A stretch of DNA of 33,421 bases from positions 1 through 33,421 of the forward strand of contig WRMR01000002.1 in NCBI GenBank assembly GCA_009776995.1. The letters are read 5' to 3'. The notes below the pieces were generated by a model, which saw only the letters and a list, made by a program, of their open reading frames with translations, ran no database searches and was not told the origin of the DNA. The stretch comes from Planctomycetaceae bacterium. Its GTDB lineage: Bacteria > Planctomycetota > Planctomycetia > Pirellulales > Thermoguttaceae. This document shows, one piece after another, positions 8,780-17,300 of this stretch (its first letter is position 1; every line of letters starts with the position of its first letter). A program made the position numbers and the translations under genes.

Positions 8780-9361
8780 TCACCCCATCGCTTCATCCAC
8801 TTCCAGCATGATGTTCCCGGTTTCTTTCAGCGCGCGGATGATTCGCTGGTAATGCGAGATGTCGTTATAAGTCAGTTTGCGGCCTTTGCGGTCTTTCAGC
8901 CACTTTTGCGCGGGTTGGTAACCGCCGATGGAAAACTCCCACGTTTCCGGCGGAACATGCCCGAAATACTGCGCTTCGTTGATATGGACATCGTTGCCGG
9001 AATGTTGCCACTTTTCATAACGCAGGAAATCGAGGTAGTCGGTAAAGATAATGTTGTCAAGCGAGCGTTTGTAACGGTCGAACTGCTCTTGATTGGCTTT
9101 GCGTCCGGTCAGGTCGGGATCGTCAATGTCTTTGGCTTCGACGAAAGAAACAGGAATAGTGTCCTCCTTGCGCAACAGAATCAGGTCCGGCGCACCGCAA
9201 GCCTGACGTGCCGGTTCGTTCGACACGATGAGATGCGACAACATCGCGGCCAGCAGTTGTTGCAACGCAGGCCGGTACGTATGCTCCCGCGCAAAGCCGG
9301 TTTCATACTGACGCTCGAGTTCAGTGAGGTAATCCGAAATGGATGAAGTAATTTCGTTTTG
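8780..9361 (-). pseudogene. internally deleted Type ISP-like restriction-modification enzyme (N-terminal PD-(D/E)XK nuclease plus C-terminal segment), ORF still open
   Basis: N-part GFAREHTYRPALQQLL...NEPARQACGAPDLILLRKEDTIPVSFVEAKDIDD...NQEQFDRYKRSLDNIIFTDYLDF; C-part VHINEAQYFGHVPPETWEFSIGGYQPAQKWLKDRKGRKLTYNDISHYQRIIRALKET. Both resemble the ends of about 1000-aa Type ISP enzymes. Start taken at MQNEITSS. Confidence 0.7.
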
Positions 9362-9391
9362 CATAGTGGTTTCGCACGAAGGCACAACAAA

Positions 9392-9420
9392 TTAGAGCCG
9401 CGACGGTCACGGAACGGCCA
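9392..9420 (+). repeat. dispersed 29-bp repeat, copy 1 (TTAGAGCCGCGACGGTCACGGAACGGCCA)
   Basis: Similar to 10990-11018 and 29859-29882. Confidence 0.6.
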
Positions 9421-9777
9421 CACTGCGTTTCGCCCCAACTCCGGCAATTGTTTGCATTATACCACAAAACCGTAGCCCGGTGAATCCGTTTTGCCCCGCG
9501 TCCCGGACACGGGAAATCTTTTGAGAAGACGTGCCACGGCAAGTCGGATGGCCATGAAAACGAAATGTCCGCCCCCTTGCGTCCGAAGTTGGGGATATGG
9601 TAAAATACTTGTTGTCCTTGTGTCACCTTGACGACCGACGCCACGGGGGTATGGTTGACCGTCAGCGGCAAGCGGATGCACCGGGAGCCGATAATTTCTC
9701 AAGACCGGTGTTTTATTGAATAGCGTTAAACGAGTTCCAGGAAAGGGCAGGTTCCCAGTGAACCTCTTGTCGCAACG

Positions 9778-10245
9778 ATGACTGTTTGGTACCAACGTCA
9801 CATTGTTCTTGAACCGTCGTCACGGCGGCGTTTGACGCCCATCACGCGGGAAATCCTCAACGCGATGCCGGAAATTGCGGAAATCAAGGTTGGCTTGCTG
9901 CATCTTTTCCTGCAACACACATCCGCATCGCTGACGATCAACGAAAACGCCGATCCTGACGTCCTGACCGACCTCGAAATGGCGGTTGACCGTCTTGCGC
10001 CGGAATCGTTGCCTTACACGCACACCATCGAAGGCCGTGACGACATGCCCGCGCACGTCAAAACGTCGCTTTTCGGCGTCTCATTGACCGTACCCGTCGG
10101 CGGGGGACGGTTACTGCTTGGCACCTGGCAGGGGATTTACCTCTGCGAACATCGTCATGCCAAACACCGGCGTTCGCTCGTGCTGACGCTCACGGGCGAA
10201 TCATTGCGTTTTTTTCATTTCATCGGGGATAAAGAAAAATCATGA
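9778..10245 (+). CDS. yjbQ: YjbQ family protein (secondary thiamine-phosphate synthase enzyme family)
   Basis: GLLHLFLQHTSASLTINENADPDVLTDLE...HTIEGRDDMPAHVKTSLFGVSLTVPV...LGTWQGIYLCEHR. Confidence 0.9.
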   Translation: MTVWYQRHIVLEPSSRRRLTPITREILNAMPEIAEIKVGLLHLFLQHTSASLTINENADPDVLTDLEMAVDRLAPESLPYTHTIEGRDDMPAHVKTSLFGVSLTVPVGGGRLLLGTWQGIYLCEHRHAKHRRSLVLTLTGESLRFFHFIGDKEKS

Positions 10246-10979
10246 GTTTGATTTCCGACATGAAGGTGCTGTACCATATGGCTGTTCGACCGGTTCGCGG
10301 CAAGACGCACGCTTCACGCATGGAGAATTTTTACGGCGGTCAGGCGGGGGATTACGATGCGTTTCGCAAACGGCTGCTGAAAGGCCGTGAGGAACTTTGG
10401 CAACAACTTGGCACGAACGAGGGCGAAGTCTGGCTCGACATGGGCGGCGGTACCGGTGCAAATCTGGAAGCGTTTGGCGACAGCATAGCCAAGTTGAAAA
10501 AAGTGTATGTCGTCGATTTGGCCGGGTCGCTTTTGAAAATGGCCGAACAACGGGCGGAATCACACGGTTGGAACAATGTTGTCACAGCCGAGGCGGACGC
10601 GACGCGGTTTGTGCTCGAAGAACAGCAGGCGGACGTCATCACCTTTTCCTACTCGCTGACGATGATCCCGGACTGGTTCGCCGCGATTCGACACGCCCAC
10701 GCACTGCTCAAGCCGGGCGGACGCATCGGCGTGGTTGACTTTTACGTTTCGCGCAAGCACCCGGACGAAGCGTTCCGCAAACACGGTTGGGCCACGCGCT
10801 CGTTCTGGCCGGTTTGGTTCGCTTCGGACAACGTGTTCCCGTCGCCGGACCACGTCCCGTACCTGCACAAACTGTTCGAGCCGGTGTATTTCGACGAACG
10901 CAAAACCCGTCTGCCCTGGTTCCCGCTCCCGTTTTTCAAGACGCCGTATTATCTGTTCGTTGGGAAAAAACGGGATTGA
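10242..10979 (+). CDS. SAM-dependent methyltransferase, BtaB-like (betaine-lipid N-methyltransferase-like)
   Basis: THASRMENFYGGQAGDYDAFRKRLLKGRE, WLDMGGGTGANLE and FKTPYYLFVGKK; ATGA overlap with yjbQ. Confidence 0.65.
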   Translation: MSLISDMKVLYHMAVRPVRGKTHASRMENFYGGQAGDYDAFRKRLLKGREELWQQLGTNEGEVWLDMGGGTGANLEAFGDSIAKLKKVYVVDLAGSLLKMAEQRAESHGWNNVVTAEADATRFVLEEQQADVITFSYSLTMIPDWFAAIRHAHALLKPGGRIGVVDFYVSRKHPDEAFRKHGWATRSFWPVWFASDNVFPSPDHVPYLHKLFEPVYFDERKTRLPWFPLPFFKTPYYLFVGKKRD

Positions 10980-10989
10980 CCGGCGGAAA

Positions 10990-11018
10990 TCAGAGCCGTG
11001 TCGGTAACAGAGCGGTCA
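10990..11018 (+). repeat. dispersed 29-bp repeat, copy 2
   Basis: TCAGAGCCGTGTCGGTAACAGAGCGGTCA. Confidence 0.6.
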
Positions 11019-11115
11019 ATGGCATTTCGCCGTCGTGGTTTTATCGACAGATGATGCCAAATTTCGCAGAGGGTTTTGAGAAAAAAACAAATTTTCACCT
11101 CGATTTGACCAATCC

Positions 11116-12045
11116 ATGAAAAACTTCGACGACACAAAAACGTCTGATCGTGCATTGAAAAGACGATCCCTGTTTGCAATGATCACGGGATTGATTGTCA
11201 TCGGTTTCTGTCTGCTTTGGGTAACTGCGGTCATTGCCCCATTCTTTTTTCCTTGTGGTCCTTCATTGGGTTCGGTAGTGGGAGCTCCTTTTGTTCCCCC
11301 GTTTATCTGGTTGGCCTACAAACAATATTCCGCCCTGTTTTGCCGTGAACCTGTTGTGTCGAGAGCTTACCACGAAGTATGGATTGGATTCGGCATTTTT
11401 CTGGTTGTCTCCACAGTTGGCAGTTTACTGCAACATAATACTGAAATCATGAAAGACACGGATGCCTGGAAATACCAAGTCGGAATACCGACTTGCGGCT
11501 TACTATTTCTCGTCATCGGCTGTCTGATACGAATACAAACCATCCGGCGGCAAAAACCGTTTTTGCCTGAAGGACGGAAATTTCTCAAGAATCAATCCGG
11601 TAGCAAGTTTCGGCACAGGAAGATCATGGGAATCATTCTCATGACCGGGTGCGTTACTTTGCTTTCGGCATACCTTGTCTCTACGGAACGTCAATATCCC
11701 GCACTTGGTGAACATTTCTCGTATGAGCAGCTTCCGCGAAAAGGCGGATTTCCGCCGGAAGGCTCCGATTTTTCCTGGCGTCGTGGTTATCGCGGGACAA
11801 GCTATTACGAATTTACCATATCGGAAGAAGCGTTCCAACGTTGGATTTCATCTCAAAGTCGTTGGGAATACTGCGAACCCATTACCGGAAATGTCACCAT
11901 CCAGGGTTCCATACACCCGCGTAAAGAAGAGGAAGAGAGACCATCTGTCACCGACGGTCTTTCCGCAGGGTATGGTGAACATTCAGGAGGCTGCGCGGTT
12001 TTCGACCGTTCGACAAATCGCGCTTATTATTGGACCTATTATTGA
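11116..12045 (+). CDS. hypothetical membrane protein
   Basis: 309-aa ORF with several hydrophobic segments; no recognised family. Confidence 0.6.
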   Translation: MKNFDDTKTSDRALKRRSLFAMITGLIVIGFCLLWVTAVIAPFFFPCGPSLGSVVGAPFVPPFIWLAYKQYSALFCREPVVSRAYHEVWIGFGIFLVVSTVGSLLQHNTEIMKDTDAWKYQVGIPTCGLLFLVIGCLIRIQTIRRQKPFLPEGRKFLKNQSGSKFRHRKIMGIILMTGCVTLLSAYLVSTERQYPALGEHFSYEQLPRKGGFPPEGSDFSWRRGYRGTSYYEFTISEEAFQRWISSQSRWEYCEPITGNVTIQGSIHPRKEEEERPSVTDGLSAGYGEHSGGCAVFDRSTNRAYYWTYY

Positions 12046-12065
12046 AGCGTGACCGCCCAACCACT

Positions 12066-12090
12066 TCGCGTCACAGGATGACGCGGCGAA
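12066..12090 (+). repeat. short dispersed hairpin (TCGCGTCACAGGATGACGCGGCGAA)
   Basis: GCGTCA-CAGGA-TGACGC stem. Similar at 5236-5260 and, in reverse orientation, 14132-14156. Confidence 0.6.
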
Positions 12091-12121
12091 CCATACTCAT
12101 CCCTAACCCCAGCCCCCTCTC

Positions 12122-13111
12122 ATGGAAACAATCTGGCTTTGGATCGGTTTTATCGCATTGGTCATGGTTTTTCTCGCCCTCGATTTGGGGGTGTTCAACC
12201 GCAAGGCGCACGTCATCGGTATTCGCGAGGCGGTCCGTTGGACAATCGTATGGATCGTCATGGCCATGCTGTTCAACGTTGCCGTTTATTTCATGTACGA
12301 ACACCACCTGTTCGGCATCGGCACACACCACGGTCATGTCGATCTGGACGGCACACAGGCGGCGGTCAAATTTTTCACCGGCTACATCATTGAAAAATCG
12401 CTGAGTCTCGACAATATTTTCGTCATCAGCATGGTGTTCACGTTTTTCGGCGTTCCGGCGATTTACCAGCACCGCGTCCTGTTCTGGGGCATTCTCGGCG
12501 CGCTGGTCATGCGCGGGGTGATGATCGGCATTGGCACAACCGCCCTGCATTGGTTCAGCGGATGGATGAATTACGTGTTCGGGCTGATCCTGATTTTTAC
12601 CGCCCTGAAAATGATGTTCGTCAAACATGAGGAAGTGCACCCGGAAAAGAATCCCCTCGTCAGACTGGCCAAACGGTTTTTTCCCGTCACGGGCGATTAT
12701 CACGGCGAAAAGTTTTTCGTCCGGCTTGACGGACGGCTGTTTCTGACGCCGCTGTTTCTCGTGCTGTTGGTCGTCGAAAGTATGGATGTTGTGTTCGCCG
12801 TTGATTCCATCCCTGCGATTTTCGCGATCACGACGGACCCGTTCATCGTGTTCACATCGAATATTTTCGCCATTCTCGGATTACGGTCGCTGTATTTCGC
12901 GCTGGCCGCGATGATCCGGCAATTCCGTTACCTCAAGCAAAGCATCATTGTCATTCTGCTTTACGTCGGCTGCAAGATGATGGTTTTGCACCACATTGAA
13001 GCACACGGCCTTTCGAACACCATGACCTGGGTTTCGCTCGGCGTCATCCTTTGCGTGATGGGCATTGGCGTCGTCGCGTCGCTTGCCAAAGGCAGAACGA
13101 CCTCACCATGA
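12122..13111 (+). CDS. TerC/Alx family integral membrane protein
   Basis: ALDLGVFNRKAH, EKSLSLDNIFVISMVF, LLVVESMDVVFAVDSIPAIFAIT, FAILGLRSLYF. Confidence 0.93.
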   Translation: METIWLWIGFIALVMVFLALDLGVFNRKAHVIGIREAVRWTIVWIVMAMLFNVAVYFMYEHHLFGIGTHHGHVDLDGTQAAVKFFTGYIIEKSLSLDNIFVISMVFTFFGVPAIYQHRVLFWGILGALVMRGVMIGIGTTALHWFSGWMNYVFGLILIFTALKMMFVKHEEVHPEKNPLVRLAKRFFPVTGDYHGEKFFVRLDGRLFLTPLFLVLLVVESMDVVFAVDSIPAIFAITTDPFIVFTSNIFAILGLRSLYFALAAMIRQFRYLKQSIIVILLYVGCKMMVLHHIEAHGLSNTMTWVSLGVILCVMGIGVVASLAKGRTTSP

Positions 13112-13263
13112 ACGACGCAACATTTTCCGGCATGTTCTTTCTTTCAGAACGGAATTGTGGTATGATACAATCGTTTCGGACAGACATGGCATGGGTTGTC
13201 ATGCGAAACAAGTTTCCGTTTATCTGACAAACAGTTCAATGACAGTATTGGGAGTGACACACT

Positions 13264-14109
13264 ATGGAAAAATGGCCTGTTGGAGTATTTGCCAGTATTG
13301 ATGCCGGTCTTGGCGTACAACTGGACGTGGTTCGCGAGTTGGGCATCAAGACGATTCAGTTGCACACGCCGCACCCGCAATCGCGGACGCCGGAAAAAGC
13401 GAAGGAGTTTCTCGACAAGCTGGCCGGGTACGGTATCGAAATCTCAGTCGTCTTTTGCGGCTTTGAAGGCGAAAGTTACGAGTCGATCAAGATCACCGCC
13501 GAGACGGTCGGGCTGGTTCCGAAAGCAACCCGTGCCGCGCGTCTCGCCGAGTCGAAGGACATTGCCGACTTCGCCAAACTGCTGGGCGTCGATGCGATCG
13601 GTTCGCACATCGGTTTCGTGCCGCACGACACGGGTTCCGACGAGTACAAAGAGATGGTCGCTTGTGTCAGGGACCTGTGCGAACATCTCAAAGCGAACGG
13701 ACAGCGTCTGCATCTTGAAACCGGCCAGGAAAGCGTCGAAGGTTTGCTCACATTCATCAGCGACGTGGGAACGGACAACCTTTTCATCAACTTCGACCCG
13801 GCCAACCTGATTCTGTACGGTATCGGTGATCCGCTGGGTGCGCTGAAAAAAGTCGGGGCTTACGTGCGGAGCGTCCATTGCAAGGACGGCACTGCGACGA
13901 AAGGCAAGCCCGGCGTCGATTGGGGGGCTGAAGTTCCCTTTGGGACAGGCGAAGTTGATGCCGAAGCGTTCCTTCGCACGCTCAAGGACATCGGCTACGA
14001 CGGCCCACTGACCATCGAACGCGAAATCCCGCAGGAACCCGCCCGGCAGAAAGAAGAAATCGGTCAGGCGGTCAGCTTGATCAACGCGATCAAGGCGAAA
14101 ATCCTGTAA
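13264..14109 (+). CDS. sugar phosphate isomerase/epimerase (TIM barrel)
   Basis: LHLETGQES, FINFDPANLILYG, VRSVHCKDG, GPLTIEREI. Confidence 0.85.
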   Translation: MEKWPVGVFASIDAGLGVQLDVVRELGIKTIQLHTPHPQSRTPEKAKEFLDKLAGYGIEISVVFCGFEGESYESIKITAETVGLVPKATRAARLAESKDIADFAKLLGVDAIGSHIGFVPHDTGSDEYKEMVACVRDLCEHLKANGQRLHLETGQESVEGLLTFISDVGTDNLFINFDPANLILYGIGDPLGALKKVGAYVRSVHCKDGTATKGKPGVDWGAEVPFGTGEVDAEAFLRTLKDIGYDGPLTIEREIPQEPARQKEEIGQAVSLINAIKAKIL

Positions 14110-14131
14110 AGCGCAGAGCACAAAGACACGT

Positions 14132-14156
14132 TAGCCGCGTCACCCTGTAACGCGGC
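14132..14156. repeat. short dispersed hairpin, reverse-orientation copy; may act as a terminator
   Basis: AGCCGCGT...ACGCGGCT perfect 8-bp stem; the reverse complement matches the 12066 copy. Confidence 0.55.
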
Positions 14157-14301
14157 TGTGAATTGACAATTTCACTCTGTTGCTTACAATAAGCCATTCT
14201 ATTCCACTGGAACATCATCCTCAAGGCCCGAATCCATTGTGTGGTATAACAAGATCATTGTCTTGGACTGTTATGCCTTGCCCCTCAGGGCATAGACTCT
14301 C

Positions 14302-17300
14302 ATGCCCGACTTCTCAAAATTGAAAAAGGAAATTTCGCACGTCATGCTGGCCGACCGTTTTCGGCTGGGCAACCGGTTGCGGCAGTTGGAACGGAAATCG
14401 CTCGACGGGTGGGGCGGTGGGCGTGACTTATCCGCGCGGCGGGAGACGCTCGAAAACGACATTGCCGTTTCGTACCAGAAAGTCGAACAACGGCGGAAAC
14501 ATTGGCCGAAGCTCGCGTTTGACGAAACCTTGCCGGTCAATGAGCGTCGTGCGGAAATTGCGGAAACGCTCAAGACCAACCAGGTCGTCGTGATTTGCGG
14601 CGAGACCGGTTCGGGCAAGTCAACGCAATTGCCGAAAATCTGCCTCGACATCGGGTGCGGCTTGTATGGCATGATCGGTCACACGCAACCGCGACGCATT
14701 GCCGCGCGTTCGGTTGCTGCGCGCATCGCCGAAGAACTCGGCACGCCGCTTGGAAAGCATGTCGGTTACAAGGTTCGATTCTCCGATCAAACCTCGTCCG
14801 AAACGCTCGTCAAACTGATGACCGACGGCATTTTGCTCGCCGAATCGCAAAACGACAAGTTTTTCGAGCAATACGACACGATCATTATTGACGAAGCCCA
14901 TGAACGCTCGCTGAACATTGACTTTTTACTCGGCATGATGCGTCGTCTTGTCAAGCAACGTCGTGACCTGAAACTGATCATCACCTCGGCCACCATTGAT
15001 GCCGCACGCTTTGCCGAACATTTTAGTATGGGCAACAAAAAGGTGCCGGTCATTGAAGTGTCCGGACGCACTTACCCGATTGAAATCCGCTATCGTCCGA
15101 TGCTCACGGAGGATATTGACGAGACGGAGAGTGACGATGCAGACGAATCGGACCCGTTGCGGGCAGTGCTGAAAGCGGTGGACGAACTTGCGGCGGAAGG
15201 CCCCGGTGACATGCTCGTGTTTATGCCGACCGAGCGCGACATTCTCGAAACGGCGAAACTGCTCCGTTCGCACACATTGCCTGGTGACCCCTTGCGCAAG
15301 ACGGAAATTTTGCCGCTTTATGCGCGATTGCCCGTCGAGCAGCAACAGCGCATTTTCAAAACCTCGGCTCACCGCCGGATTGTCATTGCGACCAACGTTG
15401 CGGAATCGTCGCTCACTGTGCCGGGCATCCGCTTCGTTATTGACACCGGCACGGCACGCATGAGCCGCTACTCGGCGCGGTCCCGCACGCAACGACTGCC
15501 GATTGAAGCCGTCTCACAAGCGTCCGCAGACCAGCGTGCCGGACGTTGCGGACGTGTCGGACCGGGCGTTTGTGTGCGGCTGTATTCGGAATCCGATTAC
15601 AACAAGCGCGACCGTTACACGACACCGGAAATTCAGCGGACCAACCTTGCGTCGGTCATTTTGCAAACGAAATCACTCCAGTTGGGTGCCGTCGAAAAGT
15701 TCCCGTTCATCGATCCGCCACGTTCGGCGGCAATCACAGACGGTTACAAAACGCTGTTCGAAATTGGAGCCATCGACAACGAGAAAAACCTCACGTCCAT
15801 TGGTCGGCAGTTGGCGCAACTGCCGGTTGACCCGCGTATTGGACGCATGATTCTTGCGGCGAACGAAAACGGTGCATTGCGTGAGATGCTGATTATCGCG
15901 GCGGCACTCGAAATCCAGGACCCGCGCGAACGACCACACGAATTGCAGGAAAAAGCGGACGCGGCCCATCAGAAATTTCTTGATCCGCAGTCTGATTTTC
16001 TCGCTTACCTCAAGATGTGGGAGTTTTACCACAACCTGAAAGACAAGATTTCGCAAAACCAGCTTCGCAAGGCACGTGCGCAGAATTTTCTTTCGTACAA
16101 CCGGATGCGCGAGTGGTCGGATATTCATTTGCAGCTCAAGAGGCTTCTGGGTGAGACTTCAGGTTTCAGGCTTCAGAATGAAGTATCAAATGACAAACCT
16201 GAAGTCCGAAGTCCGAAGTCCGAAGCCTTATATGACAACTTGCATTGTGCGATTCTTACAGGGATGTTGTCGGGCATTGCGCAGCGGGATCAGAAATATG
16301 AGTACAACGTGACCGGCGGCGGCAAGTTTTTTCTCTGGCCGGGCAGCGGGGTTGCCAAGAGAGTGGCGAGTGGCGAGGGGCTAGTGGCTAGTGATTGCCA
16401 AAATGTGACTGGCCGCTCACCACTCGCCACTCGCCACCTAAATTGGATCGTTGCAACAGAACGTGTCGAGACGACACGGAAGTATTTGCGGACGGTCGCG
16501 CGTATTGAGACTGATTGGGTTGAGCCGTTGGCCGGGCACCTGATCAACAAGAGTTACAACGAGCCGCATTGGTCGCCGGAAACGGGGTATGTCAACGCTT
16601 ACGAAAAAGTGTCGCTGTTCGGACTGACGCTCGTGCCGAGACGCCGTGTCAATTACGGCACCGTCAATCCGCAGGAAGCCCGCGAAATTTTTATCAACTG
16701 CGCGTTGGTGGATGGCGAGCTTGACACGAAAGTCGAGTTTTTTCGGCATAATCAGGCCATTCGTGAAGAGGCGATTGCATTGCAGGCAAAGTTGCGACGG
16801 CACGATTTCCTGCTCGGTACCCGGGCGATTTACGATTTTTACCAAAGCCGTATTCCCGACACGGTGTATGACAGGCCGACGCTCGAACGCTGGCACAAAA
16901 CGCTTGACAACAACGGACGGCGCAACCTTTTGATGACGCTCGGCGATGTCGCACGGGAGGAAATCGACGAAGCAACGGCGGCACAGTTTCCCGATGCGCT
17001 GGCGACACTGCACGGCACCGAAGCCCGTATTGAATACACGTTCAAACCCGGCGAAGCGGACGACGGTCTCACTGTGATTGTGCCGATTGAAAGTTTGCGC
17101 GAAGTTGAGCCGTCGCGACTCGGCTGGCTTGTTCCGGGGTTGCTTGAGCAAAAAGTCGAGGCGATGTTACGGGCATTGCCCAAAACGTTACGACGACCGT
17201 TGGTGCCGATTCCCGACACGACCAAAGCGATTGTCTCGCAACTGCGATTCGGCGAAGGCAGTATCGAGGAAACAGTTGCGCGGCACGTCAGTCGCCTTGC

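Noticed and set aside
9457-9801. 114-aa minus-strand ORF upstream of yjbQ
   Set aside because: No recognisable domain, overlaps other spurious ORFs and intergenic repeat sequence.
12046-12121. Possible yybP-ykoY manganese riboswitch before terC
   Set aside because: The gap is too short and is filled by a repeat hairpin; no riboswitch-like motif seen.
12071-12703. 210-aa minus-strand ORF opposite terC
   Set aside because: His/Asp/Gln-rich antisense translation of a clear TerC gene.
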